From the NCBI GenBank assembly GCA_025352665.1, contig JANXSM010000067.1:1-63350 (forward strand): a stretch of DNA of 63,350 nt. The letters are read 5' to 3'. A program made the position numbers and the translations under genes. This stretch comes from Rhodospirillales bacterium. Lineage in GTDB: Bacteria; Pseudomonadota; Alphaproteobacteria; Acetobacterales; Acetobacteraceae. The notes under the pieces are model-generated. The model was given only the letters and a program-made list of their open reading frames with translations, did no database searches and was not told the origin of the DNA. Shown here one piece after another: positions 18,754-27,867 of this stretch (position 1 is its first letter; each line of letters starts with the position of its first letter).

Positions 18754-19545
18754 TTGATGGCGCCGGCGGTCAGGTCGCGAAGCAGAAAGCGGTTGAGTGT
18801 GAAAGCGAGAATGAGCACCGGGGCGATGGTCATTGCGGTGCCCGCCGCGATCAGGCCCCAGACAACCTCCTCATCGGCGGTGGCGTAAGACATCATTCCG
18901 ACGGGAGCGGTGACGGCGTTGAAGTTGGTGAGCACCAGGGGACCAGGAAGGCGTTCCAGGTGTCGATGAACGAAATCAACGCCACCGCCACGAGACCAGA
19001 TGCTGCCAGCGGTACGACGATGCGGAAGAATGCTCGGATCAGACGACATCCGTCGAGCATCGCCGCCTCGATCATTTCAGTCGGAAGCCTAGCCAGGAAG
19101 CCCCGCATCACCCAAACGATCAGCGGCAGTCGGGCGGCGGTTTCGAACAGGATCAGCGTTTCAGTGCGGTCCATCAGGCTCAGCACACGCACGGCAGAAA
19201 AGATCGGAATAATCGTAGTAACCGGTGGAAACATGCCCGGCAGCAGCAGGAGAAAGAACGCAAGCCCCCGCTCGCGAACCGGCACATGCGCGAAGGCGAA
19301 CGCCATCAATGTGCCGAGGGACACCGCACACCGTCGTGCCCACCGCCACCGTGATGCTGTTGGCGTAATAGCGCGGGAAGTCGCCGTCCTGCAGCAGCCG
19401 CACGTAATGGGCCAGCACCGGGCGGAACCAGAACGCCGGCGCTTGGGCCAGCAGCAGACTGTCCGGCTTCAGCTAAGGTCAATACCAGATAGGCCATGGG
19501 AAACAGCGTGAACGCCAGCAGAGCCAGCGCGATGGCCCTACGAAA
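18750..19545 (-). pseudogene. Remnant of a CUT1 sugar ABC permease, MalG type
   Basis: Pieces of one permease lie in three frames. The N-terminal membrane segment is ALALLAFTLFPMAYLVLT. Next comes the periplasmic loop with HYVRLLQDGDFPRYYANS. The middle includes the EAA loop (EMIEAAMLDGCRLIRAFFRI), and the C-terminus ends NRFLLRDLTAGAIK. Frameshifts fall near 19480, 19325 and 18945. The final residues match the intact MalG-type permease at 22258-23097 (NFIEGVTAGALK), so the family is clear. It cannot encode a functional protein without correction. Confidence 0.8.
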
Positions 19546-19680
19546 TGCGGCGGCGCAGATTCCTGCAGGTTCCAATGGGTGAAGCTCATCGCAACCGTCG
19601 TCACCGCCGGTACCAGTCGTACGACGATGAGATAGACCAGCCCGGGCGCCAGAAAGAACCGCAACGCCGGCAGGCGCCTC
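19538..19680 (-). pseudogene. Remnant of a CUT1 sugar ABC permease, MalF type (first membrane segment only)
   Basis: Only the start of a MalF-type subunit survives: FFLAPGLVYLIVVRLVPAVT followed by AMSFTHWNLQES. It then runs directly into the first segment of the MalG-type remnant. A deletion of roughly the length of one permease has therefore fused the two genes. Confidence 0.65.
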
Positions 19681-19689
19681 GGGGCGCAG

Positions 19690-20468
19690 TGCCCCACCGG
19701 CGGATCGGCGAGGCCTCCCCGCAGCGCGACCAGCGTCGCCAGCGCCTCGTCCTTCTCGGCGATGATACGCCAGACATTTTCTTCAGTTTTGGCCTGGGCA
19801 TCGGCCTTCTCGGGCAGCCAATCCTTCAGGCTATTCTTCTCCTCCAGCAGCCACCAGGCCTGGGCGAGGCTGACGGGATAAAGTGTCGCGTCCGAGAACA
19901 CGCAATCCTGGATGAACAGTGTGCGCCGCGTGATCTTCTAACTTGGCCCCAGCAGGCGCTCGGTCCAGGCTAAGGCCGCAGCGATCGCAGCCGTGCCAGC
20001 CCCGTCCACAAGCATCTCCGACCGTGTCAGCCACTCAGCGTAGATTTCGGTGGACGAGGCCTCCGGCTGCTGGTCGCCACCGTCAGTCCAAATACCTTGT
20101 CGCCCAGCGTCACGGCGTTGCGGGCCGATGGGGTGAAATCATCCCAGACCAGCAACTTTGGATCGCCCACCAATTTGATCAGTGGCGCGATATTTTTGAC
20201 GATGCCGCAGCAGCCCCATTTTGCCATGCGCTGGATGCCACCGGCGTACACGAGATCCCAGGTTGGGGCACCGTCGACACAATCGATCATCACCTTCTTT
20301 TCGATCTCGTCTGTGGTGATGTAGCGCACGTCGCGATTGACGCCCCAGGATTTGGCGACGGCGGTGAGGCGAGCGGCCAGCGTCAGTTGGTGCGCGTTGT
20401 GTTCGGCCAGAAAGCCCACGGTGGCGCCGCGATAGGGGCTGTCCTAAGCACGAACGGCGGGTGATCAT
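19690..20468 (-). pseudogene. Remnant of a CUT1 sugar-binding protein
   Basis: Begins ATG ATC ACC CGC CGT (MITRR, the start of a twin-arginine-like leader). It loses the frame at once and resumes as VGFLAEHNAHQLTLAARLTA, IDCVDGAPTWDLVYAGG and LGDKVFGLTVATSS, characteristic of extracellular solute-binding protein family 1. Further frameshifts follow, and a C-terminal-like piece (SLAQAWWLLEEKNSLKDWLP, then ENVWRIIAEKDEAL) ends near 19690. It heads the ruined operon that continues through the MalF/MalG remnants to copies A and B. Confidence 0.65.
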
Positions 20469-20572
20469 GGATGTTTCTCCCGGTGCTTTTTTTGCCAGCG
20501 TGCTGTTTTGGCCAACCATTTGTTCACGGCGAATTTCGCTGCAATCTAGCGCTCACGCTCTAGCCAGCGTCC

Positions 20573-20669
20573 TGGCGCGCGCCGGGGTGGCCGGCGGCGC
20601 CACGCAAAATATGACGCATTCCACACCGTCGTTGACACATAAAAGATGTGTCAACGACGGTGTGGAATG
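20573..20669 (-). repeat. Palindromic repeat P2 (TTGACACAT core) with GC-rich tail
   Basis: Perfect inverted repeat with 24-base arms (20617-20640 and 20646-20669) and a five-base loop AAAAG. The arms end in TTGACACAT / ATGTGTCAA. On the left it carries, inverted, the same tail as P1 (ATATGAC next to a GC-rich hairpin), about 45 bases long. The arm sequence is related to, but different from, that of P3. Confidence 0.8.
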
Positions 20670-20833
20670 TATTGGGCGAACGGCTGCCCGTGTGTGACTT
20701 GCAGCTCGCGCCGACCAATGTGCCGGTGGAGCATATTGCGGCGAGCGATCGCAGCCCGCACAAGGTTTCTACTCTGCGCGCGCCCATCGGGAGTGTGGAA
20801 TTCTGGGCCAGGAGGCAATCCTGGCGCGCCGCT

Positions 20834-20914
20834 CATACCAACCCGCCTTGAGGTTGACACATGAAGGATGCGTCAACCTCAGGGCGGGTTGGTATGAGTC
20901 ATATTTTACGCGCC
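20834..20914 (+). repeat. Palindromic repeat P3 (TTGACACAT core)
   Basis: Arms of 29 bases (20834-20862 and 20868-20896) with 27 of 29 pairs complementary and loop GAAGG. The left arm starts CATACCAACCCGCC. It is followed on the right by AGTCATATTTTACGCGCC, the same tail start as P1. It lies just beyond the 3' end of the intact sugar-binding protein gene, where it could also act as a transcript-end hairpin, though no T-run follows. Confidence 0.78.
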
Positions 20915-20939
20915 AGCAGATGGCTCTGCGATAACTGCG

Positions 20940-22229
20940 CTACTGGTCAACCGCCTGCATCGCCTTGGTCAAATTCTTGACCTCGACCACGGGATCGGCG
21001 CCGTTGATCACCTTCTGCACGGAAAGCCCGACGGCATCGAGGATGGCGTCGATCCGACTGCTGCGGATCGGCACCAAATTGGCGTTGTTCCAGGCCCCGA
21101 TATATTGCTGAAGATAGACGTCGGTGTTCATCGGCCCATTGTGGATCACATCGAGATTGCTGGTCGTGATCTGCTGAGAGGTCTTGTAGAAGTAGTTGGC
21201 CGAATCCGGATCATCCAGCACGAAGCGGATGAAGGTGGCGGCGGCTTCCTTTACTTTGGACTGCGCGCTGATCGCCAGCACGTTGGAGCCGCCGACCAAA
21301 CGGGTGCGCCCGTCCAACGCCTGCAGCGGCGGCACGATCCAAGCGTCCTTGTCAGGGCCGACCAGCATCTTGTGGTCCGACATCACCTCGATCAGGCCCT
21401 TGGCGGGCGTGCCGTCCACCTCGAACACGGCGCGGCCCTGGGCGAATAGCGAGCGGGTCACCTGGGTGTCGGCGGCATCCGGGCTGCAGCCTTTCTTGAT
21501 CATGTCGCGAAACCAGGAGAACGCCTTCACGGCGGCCGGGTTGTCCCAATTCTGCTTCCCTTTGGCATCCACCGTGTCGCCGCCGAAGGCCCACACGTAC
21601 CATGGCATCGAGGTCATCGAGATCACGTCCCGCGCGGAGCGCAGTACGATCGAGAACACCTTGTTGCCCGGCTCCTGCGGCATGGCGCAAAGCTTGTCGA
21701 CCGTGTCCATGAAGCCCTGCCACGTCGTCGGCGGCTTATCCGGGTCGAGGCCGTAGCGCTTGAACAGATTGCGGTTGTAGACCCACATCGTCACCGATGG
21801 CAGCCAAGGCACCGCCTGCAGCTTGCCGTCGATGGTGAGTGCATCGAGCCCCGCCTTCCAAAGCTTGGCGATCTCCTCCTTGCCCAGCAGGGGTTCCAGC
21901 GGTGCGAGCGCATCCTGGTCGTAGAGCTGCGGCACCCAGTTGGCCTGGATCTGCATGATATCGGGCGGCCGCCTTGCGATGATCGAGGCGGTCACCTGGC
22001 GCAGCGTATCCTCGGCGGGAGTGCCGATGTAGTTGATCTTGATGTCGGGATGGGCCTTGCTGAAGTTCTCGATGATCCTGCCCCAACCGGGCTTCTGGAA
22101 GTCGAACATGTTGACCCAGCCCATGAAGGTCACCGTCGTCTCGGCGCGCGCCGGCAGGGCGACGGCCGCGCAGATCGCGGTGGCGGCCAGGCAACGCGCG
22201 GCCAGTCGTTTGGCGTCATGCAATCTCAT
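20940..22229 (-). CDS. CUT1 sugar ABC transporter periplasmic binding protein (family 1)
   Basis: A 429-residue extracellular solute-binding protein with a Sec signal of about 29 residues ending ALPARA. The mature segments TTVTFMGWVNMFDFQKPGW, PPDIMQIQANWVPQL and SNVLAISAQSK fit the maltose/glycerol-3-phosphate receptor family. It is the last gene of the long minus-strand operon 20.9-30.7 kb and serves the two permeases just upstream. No MalK/UgpC-type ATPase is found in the window, so an ATPase must be shared from elsewhere. Confidence 0.92.
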   Translation of the reverse strand: MRLHDAKRLAARCLAATAICAAVALPARAETTVTFMGWVNMFDFQKPGWGRIIENFSKAHPDIKINYIGTPAEDTLRQVTASIIARRPPDIMQIQANWVPQLYDQDALAPLEPLLGKEEIAKLWKAGLDALTIDGKLQAVPWLPSVTMWVYNRNLFKRYGLDPDKPPTTWQGFMDTVDKLCAMPQEPGNKVFSIVLRSARDVISMTSMPWYVWAFGGDTVDAKGKQNWDNPAAVKAFSWFRDMIKKGCSPDAADTQVTRSLFAQGRAVFEVDGTPAKGLIEVMSDHKMLVGPDKDAWIVPPLQALDGRTRLVGGSNVLAISAQSKVKEAAATFIRFVLDDPDSANYFYKTSQQITTSNLDVIHNGPMNTDVYLQQYIGAWNNANLVPIRSSRIDAILDAVGLSVQKVINGADPVVEVKNLTKAMQAVDQ

Positions 22230-22257
22230 GGCGATGTCACTCCCCTTTTTTTTGGTG

Positions 22258-23097
22258 TTACTTCAAGGCGCCAGCCGTTACTCCTTCGATGAAGTTGCGC
22301 TGGAAGGCGATGAACAGGGCCAGGATCGGCAATGTGGCGACGGTGGCGACCGCCATCATCTCCGGCCATTGGTATTGAAATTCCTGCAGGAAGGTCACGC
22401 TGATCCCGGCCGGCAGCGGGCGCATCTCGGTTGATGTGGTCAGCGTGAGGCCGATTGTGAGGTCGTTCCACGCGGTGACGAAGGCGTAGATCCCGGCTGC
22501 AGTCAGGCCCGGGCGGGCCATCGACAGGATGATACGCAGCAGCGTGTGCAACGGCCCCGCGCCATCCATCATAGCCGCTTCCTCGATCTCGATCGGCAGG
22601 CTGTCGAAGAAAGATTTCAGTGTCCAGATGCAGACCGGCAGGGTGAACACGCTGTTGACCAGGATGACGAGCACATAGGTGTCGATCAGATCGAGCTGGG
22701 CCGAGACGATATAGGTCGAAATCAGCAGAAGCGGTGCCGGGAACGCGATCGATGCGATCAGGTAGCCGAGTGCCACTCGGGTGGGAGCCGTGCGCCGACG
22801 CGAGATCGGATAGGCCGCAAGCGCGCCGGCAACGACGGACAGCACGGCGGTACAGGCGGCGACGAACAGCGAGTTGAGCAGGAAGCGGAACATGTCGCCG
22901 CGCAGCGAGGAGGCGAAGGCCTCCAGCGTGAAGCGATCCGGGATCCAGACCGGCGGATAGGTGAACACCTCCGAGTGCGGCTTGATCGCCGTCGACAACA
23001 TCCAGGCAACGGGGAACAGCAAGGCCACCGTGACGGCGATCGCGCCGGCGGCCGGGAACCAGCGGCGGAGTGCCGGGGATTTGGCGACTTCGGCCAT
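22258..23097 (-). CDS. CUT1 sugar ABC transporter permease, MalG type
   Basis: A 279-residue inner-membrane permease. It has an N-terminal membrane segment (AGAIAVTVALLFPVAWMLS), the EAA loop (EIEEAAMMDGAGPLHTLLRI) that contacts the ATPase, and the family ending NFIEGVTAGALK. The open frame extends far upstream, but the ATG at 23097 shares one base with the stop of the MalF-type gene (TGATG), marking the true start. It is intact, unlike its partner. Confidence 0.93.
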   Translation of the reverse strand: MAEVAKSPALRRWFPAAGAIAVTVALLFPVAWMLSTAIKPHSEVFTYPPVWIPDRFTLEAFASSLRGDMFRFLLNSLFVAACTAVLSVVAGALAAYPISRRRTAPTRVALGYLIASIAFPAPLLLISTYIVSAQLDLIDTYVLVILVNSVFTLPVCIWTLKSFFDSLPIEIEEAAMMDGAGPLHTLLRIILSMARPGLTAAGIYAFVTAWNDLTIGLTLTTSTEMRPLPAGISVTFLQEFQYQWPEMMAVATVATLPILALFIAFQRNFIEGVTAGALK

Positions 23098-24035
23098 CAG
23101 CGACGCGCCAGCAGGCGGGTGGCGCCGAAGGCGAAGGCTGCGACCAGCACCAGCCAGAGCACGCCGGCGGCCGAGGCCATCCCGAAATCCCAACGCTGGA
23201 AGGCGAGCTTGTAGGTGTACAGGCTTAGAACCTCGGTGGCATTCACCGGGCCGCCCTTGGTGAGCACCCAGGGCAGCGTCATCTCCTGCATGAGGCGGAT
23301 GATGTCGAGCACCGCCACGGTCGCAAGCGTCGGGCGAACCAGGGGCAGCACTATGGCGAACTGCTGCTGCCAATAGCCGGCGCCGTCGATGCTGGCGGCT
23401 TCCCGTAACTCCTTCGGCACCCCGCGCAGCGCGGCGATCGAGATGATCATCATAAACGGCGTCATGCGCCAGACATAGCCGAGCACCAGCATCATGCGGG
23501 CGAGCGAGGGGTCGGCCAGGAAATTCACCGGGGCCTTGATAAGGCCGAGATTTTGCAGGATGGCGTTGACCACGCCGTAGTTGCTGTCGAACAGCCAGCC
23601 CCACAGGATCGCCACCGAGATCCATGGCACCACCCAGACCACGAACACCGCCGTGCGGAACAAGGTAACACCGCCGCGCATGGAATCGCAGAGCAGGGCG
23701 ATGAGATAGCCGACGATCACGGCCAGGGTGACGGAGATTGCGACCAGGCCGACGCTGTTGGCAACCGCGGTCCAGAATCCTTAGTCGGTGAGCAGGCGGG
23801 CGAAATTGTCGAAGCCGACATAACGCAGCCGCTTGGAGAGCGGCGAGGCATTGGTAAAGGCGAGGCGAATGCCGTTCAACAGCGGATAGGCGACCAGGGC
23901 GGCCGAGAGCAGCAGCGCGGGCGCCATGAACAGCAGCGATTCCCCGCCGGAGATGACGCGTACGCCGCGCAGCCGTCGCCGCGGCTTGCGCCTTGCCGGC
24001 AAGGCCACGACGCCGATTTCCTGGGCGCCGCTCAT
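23097..24035 (-). pseudogene. CUT1 sugar ABC transporter permease, MalF type, with one in-frame TAA
   Basis: A normal-length (about 312 codons) MalF-type permease frame starting at ATG 24035 (MSGAQEIGVV). The frame is complete except for a TAA at 23781-23783, between FDNFARLLTD and GFWTAVANSVG. Relatives have an ordinary residue at this point. No frameshift accompanies it. Downstream the frame keeps the EAA loop (ELREAASIDGAGYWQQQFAI) and the usual C-terminus. Without readthrough or an internal start (GTG at 23720), the permease would be truncated after about 84 residues and the transporter would not work. A sequencing error is possible. Confidence 0.8.
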
Positions 24036-24126
24036 GGTCTGTTGCGGCAGTTGTCTGCCATCTTTGACGCAACCTTCTGCGTGGACATTCCGCCTCCCCG
24101 TTTTTTGGCCTCTATCCGGATGGTGG

Positions 24127-24903
24127 TTAGGGCATGATCTGGCCCCCGTTGACTTCGAGGATCTGGCCGGTGACGAAGCCTGAAAGCGCCGTGCTGGCCA
24201 GGAACAGATAGGCGCCAACACATTCCTCGGCGGTGCCGACCCGGGCCATCGGAATGCTGGCCACCATCGCCTGCATGACTTCTGGCGAGCTGTGGTCGGC
24301 ATGGATGCGGGTCCAGATCACGCCGGGGGCAACGGCGTTGACGCGGATGCCCTCGGCCGCCCACTCCTTGGCGAAGGCGCGCGTGAGATTGCTGATGCCT
24401 GATTTCGCCGCCGCGTACAGGCCGAAGCCGGGGCCGCCGCCGGTGCGCGCGGCAACCGATGTGGTGCTGATGACGCAGCCGCGGCCGGCGCGCAGATGCG
24501 GCAGAGCGGCGCGGGTGGCGTCGAACATCGAGCGCAGGTTGAGGTCGAGCATTTCGTCGTAGGCCTCATCCGGCAGGTCCGCGAGGCGGCGACGGGCGAA
24601 GGTCGTGCCGGCGTTGTTGACCAGAATGTCGAGCCCACCGAGTTGGTCCGCGGCCCGGTCGACCAGGGCGGCGCCGCTGCCGCGGGCGGCCAGGTCCGCG
24701 ACGACGACGATGGCCGTGCCTCCGGCCTCCTGGATACGTGCTGCGACCTGTTCGGCTGCGGCCTGTCCGTGATGGGCATGCACCGCCACATGTGCGCCCT
24801 GCGCGCCAAAGCCTTCGGCCACGGCAGCGCCGATGCCGCTGCTGCCACCGGTGACCAGCACGCGCCGGCCGCGCAGATCGGGGATGCAGAGGGTTCCGAT
24901 CAT
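24127..24903 (-). CDS. Short-chain dehydrogenase/reductase (SDR)
   Basis: A 258-residue classical SDR. The cofactor motif TGGSSGIG is near residue 20, NNAG follows, and the catalytic Ser and Tyr-x-x-x-Lys appear as STTSV and YAAAK. The C-terminus ends VNGGQIMP, typical of 3-oxoacyl reductase-like sugar or polyol dehydrogenases. The ATG at 24903 overlaps the stop of the upstream flavin monooxygenase gene (ATGA) and is preferred to the longer frame. It likely oxidises a hydroxyl group of the pathway substrate. Confidence 0.92.
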   Translation of the reverse strand: MIGTLCIPDLRGRRVLVTGGSSGIGAAVAEGFGAQGAHVAVHAHHGQAAAEQVAARIQEAGGTAIVVVADLAARGSGAALVDRAADQLGGLDILVNNAGTTFARRRLADLPDEAYDEMLDLNLRSMFDATRAALPHLRAGRGCVISTTSVAARTGGGPGFGLYAAAKSGISNLTRAFAKEWAAEGIRVNAVAPGVIWTRIHADHSSPEVMQAMVASIPMARVGTAEECVGAYLFLASTALSGFVTGQILEVNGGQIMP

Positions 24904-25964
24904 GCGGCTGTCCTTTGCCGTTCGAAGCGGGGTGCGACGTCCCGCATGAACAATTCCATGCCTTCCCGCGACGGAGCATCCATGAACCACAGCATAAAAT
25001 GGCTGATCCCGGCGTTGCCATAGGAGCGGATGCGCGCAGCCACCTGGTCGGGCGTTCCAACCAGCCAGCGTTCGGTCAGCGGCGATGGCGGCAGCTCCGG
25101 CGTCTCGCCGCGTGCGAAGGCGCGCAAGGCGGGAACATCCAGCGGGGCGCCCGGACCCGCGGTAGGGTGGCGCTCGGCGAGGTCGAGCAGGTCAACGAGG
25201 CGGAGGCGCAGGCTGGCATCGTCGGGGGCGATAAGGATCTGGGTTTCGTGGCTGAGTTCGAGCTCGGCGAAATCCCGTCCGGCCGCGGCGCAGGCGCTGC
25301 GCAGGGCGGCCAGCGAAATGTCGAGATCGTCGAGCGTGATCGGCGTGCTGTTCCATCCCTGGGCGTGCCGCGCCGTGCAGGCGAGCACCGCAGGGTTGGC
25401 GTTGCCGAGCCACAACGTCGGAGCCGGGCGCTGTACCGGCAACGGCATGCAGACGGCTTCGTTGACCTGGTAGTGCCGGCCTTGGACAGAGTGCGGGCCG
25501 GGGCTGCTCCACAGCAGGCGCATCAGCAGCAGCGCCTCCTCCATGCGGGCGATGCGGGCCTCCGCCGCCTCCTCCCAATCCAGGCCATAGGCGACATGTT
25601 CGGAGCGCCTGGTGCCAGCTTCGAGGAACAAGGTGAAACGCCCACCGGAGAGAACGTCGAGCGTGGCGGCCATCTTCGCCATCACGGCGGGATGGCGGAA
25701 CAGATTGGCCTGGTAGATCAGCCCGAGCCGGGCGCTTACGGTGACGCCGGCGAGGGCGCTGAGCGTGGTCCAGCCGTCCAGCACGGCCTCGTCGCGGCCG
25801 AGCATCAGATGGTCGCAGACCCAGAGGCTGTCGAAGCCCAACGCCTCCGCGTGCACGCCCAGCGCCAGCGTCTGCCGGCCGTCCAGCGCCTCGCAGCCGG
25901 GCGTACGGAACAGGCCGGCGCCGGGCATCGCGAACATCGGCAGGCAGAAGCCGAAGCGCATCAT
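24900..25964 (-). CDS. LLM-class flavin-dependent oxidoreductase (luciferase-like monooxygenase)
   Basis: A 354-residue protein of the bacterial luciferase-like family. It has the N-terminal barrel strand [14 protein letters not shown], the segment [15 protein letters not shown] and the later [13 protein letters not shown], which fit F420- or FMN-dependent members. It needs reduced flavin and, if a monooxygenase, oxygen. Its position inside a sugar-acid-type operon, overlapping its neighbours by four bases at each end, is unusual. The substrate is unknown. Confidence 0.88.
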   Translation of the reverse strand: MMRFGFCLPMFAMPGAGLFRTPGCEALDGRQTLALGVHAEALGFDSLWVCDHLMLGRDEAVLDGWTTLSALAGVTVSARLGLIYQANLFRHPAVMAKMAATLDVLSGGRFTLFLEAGTRRSEHVAYGLDWEEAAEARIARMEEALLLMRLLWSSPGPHSVQGRHYQVNEAVCMPLPVQRPAPTLWLGNANPAVLACTARHAQGWNSTPITLDDLDISLAALRSACAAAGRDFAELELSHETQILIAPDDASLRLRLVDLLDLAERHPTAGPGAPLDVPALRAFARGETPELPPSPLTERWLVGTPDQVAARIRSYGNAGISHFMLWFMDAPSREGMELFMRDVAPRFERQRTAA

Positions 25965-27007
25965 TTCATCCTCGGCCGCAGATCGTGGCGCGTCTCGTTC
26001 CCGTCGCGGAAACGCTCCATTTCGTCGACCATCAGCTCGATGAAACGTGGACCACAGGCGGCGGTGACGCCGGCGATGTGGGGGGTAAGGAACACGTTCG
26101 CCATGCTGCGCACCGGGCTGTCGGCGGGGATCGGCTCTGGGTCGAACACGTCAAGGCAGCCAATGATGTCGCCGCGCGACAGCCGCGCGATGAGGGCGTT
26201 TGAATCGACCACGGCGCCGCGCGAGACGTTGACGAACACGGCGCCGGGGCGAAGCTGGGTGAGCTGCTTCGCCCCGATCATGCCGCGGGTTTCGTCGGTG
26301 AGCGGGGCAAGGCACACCACCACGTCCGAACCTGCCATGACGGCGTCGAGCGAGGTGAGGGTGATGCCATATATGTCGGCGAGCACGCGCGGCGCGTGCG
26401 GGTCGTGGACCAGGATGTCGCAGCGAAACGGCTGGAGCAGCTCCAGCAACCTTCGGCCGATATGGCCGCAGGCGATCAGGCCGACACGCTTGCCGGTGAG
26501 CTCGCCGCATAGGAACGACGGGTCGGCGCGCTTGCTTTCCGCGCTGATGATCTCACCGGCGATCATGCGGCGAAACAGGCTGCCGGCGTTGCGCAGGCCG
26601 ATCAGCATCAGGCCGAGCGCCCATTCGGAGACCGGGGTGGAAGAGCCGTGCGTGGTGTCCACCGCCTTAACCCCGCGCGCGGCGGCGGCATCGACATCCA
26701 CGCGGCGGGCGAAGCGGTCGCCTTCGAGTTCGCCGATGAAGCGCACGCGGGGCACACGGTCCAATATCCCGGCGGTGATGCGCGGGGCGCCGTGGCTGAT
26801 CAGCACCATGTCCAGCGTGCTGGCGAATTCGATGAAGTCGGCGTCGACCTTCAGATCGGATGGCGGCGGCTCGTCCCAGCTCGACGGTCGGTCGAAGGTT
26901 GCGACGACGAGGTCGCCGAAGGCTTCAAGGCGCGTCCTGGCCTCCGGAGTGAGGCAGCGCGCCTGGGTTGCTTCGTTGCAGGCCAGGCCGATGCGCGTGC
27001 GTCTCAT
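25961..27007 (-). CDS. D-isomer-specific 2-hydroxyacid dehydrogenase
   Basis: A 348-residue NAD(P)-dependent dehydrogenase of the phosphoglycerate/formate dehydrogenase family. The cofactor motif is [11 protein letters not shown]. The catalytic arginine is in [10 protein letters not shown], the glutamate in DVFDPEP, and the histidine in LTPHIAG. All key residues are present. It would interconvert a 2-keto acid and a D-2-hydroxy acid. In this operon it follows the dehydratase and amidohydrolase, so a 2-keto-3-deoxy acid or a related product is a possible substrate. Confidence 0.92.
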   Translation of the reverse strand: MRRTRIGLACNEATQARCLTPEARTRLEAFGDLVVATFDRPSSWDEPPPSDLKVDADFIEFASTLDMVLISHGAPRITAGILDRVPRVRFIGELEGDRFARRVDVDAAAARGVKAVDTTHGSSTPVSEWALGLMLIGLRNAGSLFRRMIAGEIISAESKRADPSFLCGELTGKRVGLIACGHIGRRLLELLQPFRCDILVHDPHAPRVLADIYGITLTSLDAVMAGSDVVVCLAPLTDETRGMIGAKQLTQLRPGAVFVNVSRGAVVDSNALIARLSRGDIIGCLDVFDPEPIPADSPVRSMANVFLTPHIAGVTAACGPRFIELMVDEMERFRDGNETRHDLRPRMK

Positions 27008-27861
27008 GCGGTTCCTCCGATCGGCTGTCGCGTGCGCAGGATGGTGTCGAGCGTGCCGCCGAGGATGGCCGCGCGATCGGCGGGGCTGACGAAACTACAG
27101 TGAGTGCGGAATGCCTCGATGGCCTGGCGATAGGTGAGTGCGCGGCGAATGACGGGGTAATCTGAGCCCCAGCACAGGCGGTGCGGGCCGAACGCCTCAT
27201 AAAGTGCCCTGACAACCCACAACGTCTCGCTGTGCGGATATTCCCAGGGCCGGTCGGAACCATAGTAGAAACCCGATATCTTGACGAGGATGTTGGGCAA
27301 TGTGGCGGCGGCGGTTACGCGGCGCACGCCATCCTCGCGGCCGCCGTTCCAGCCGCCGATGCCGGCGAGATGATGCAGCAGGATCGGCACGCTCGGGAAC
27401 GCCTGCGCAACGCCGCGGATATCCTCCTGCCAGGCGGGGCTGGCGGCGAGGCTGACGATCAGGCGGCGCTCGGCGGCGGCGCGAAAGAAATCGATGCCTG
27501 CGTCGGAGCGCATCCAGCCGTCGTTCTCCGATCCGACGTAATGGGTGATCCCCTCGATGGGAAACCGGTCCGCCATGGCGCGCAGCCGGTCGGCCGCTCC
27601 GGGCGTGTGGTATTCCTGCGACCATTTGCAGTCGACATCGGCGAACTGGTGCAGCCGGTCGCGATGGGCTGCGACGCAGGCTGCACCGTAGGCGTTGTTG
27701 TCCTCGTTGCGATCGATCCTGGCGCTGACCAGCACGGCGCGGTCGACGCCGTTCTGGTCCATTTCCCACAGGAGCTGTTCGACGGCACCACGGCCGTCAT
27801 CGGGCACCACAGGCTGGTAGGGCCAGCGCGGCCAGGCGTGGCAATGGCTGTCGATGATCAT
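27004..27861 (-). CDS. Amidohydrolase family 2 (TIM-barrel metal hydrolase or lactonase)
   Basis: A 285-residue protein of the amidohydrolase_2 family. The metal motif DSHCHAW (HxH) is at residues 4-10. Further barrel ligands are likely in ILLHHLAGIGGW and the conserved aspartate in CWGSDYPV. Members hydrolyse lactones or amides, or decarboxylate aromatic acids. In sugar-acid operons such proteins often open lactones. Its start overlaps the next gene's stop region closely, consistent with one transcript. Confidence 0.88.
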   Translation of the reverse strand: MIIDSHCHAWPRWPYQPVVPDDGRGAVEQLLWEMDQNGVDRAVLVSARIDRNEDNNAYGAACVAAHRDRLHQFADVDCKWSQEYHTPGAADRLRAMADRFPIEGITHYVGSENDGWMRSDAGIDFFRAAAERRLIVSLAASPAWQEDIRGVAQAFPSVPILLHHLAGIGGWNGGREDGVRRVTAAATLPNILVKISGFYYGSDRPWEYPHSETLWVVRALYEAFGPHRLCWGSDYPVIRRALTYRQAIEAFRTHCSFVSPADRAAILGGTLDTILRTRQPIGGTA

Positions 27862-27867
27862 GCTGCG

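Larger units (their letters stand above)
20469..20939. other. Repeat-filled stretch between the decayed and the intact sugar operons
   Basis: No intact gene. It contains the palindromic repeats P2 and P3 in opposite orientation. Between them (20670-20833) a plus-strand frame reads ERLPVCDLQLAPTNVPVEHI and continues for about 50 codons without a clear family; it may be a fragment. A small CTAG...CTAG sequence lies at about 20546-20563. Confidence 0.5.

Noticed and set aside
18277-23783. Use of TAG/TAA as sense codons (recoding) in the 16-24 kb zone
   Set aside because: Frameshifts, deletions and an inserted repeat accompany the stops, and all neighbouring genes end normally at TAA, TAG or TGA; decay explains it better.
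22258-24072. A 604-codon frame spanning both CUT1 permease genes
   Set aside because: Only the part after the ATG at 23097 encodes a MalG-type permease; the upstream part is arginine-rich shadow sequence of the MalF frame.
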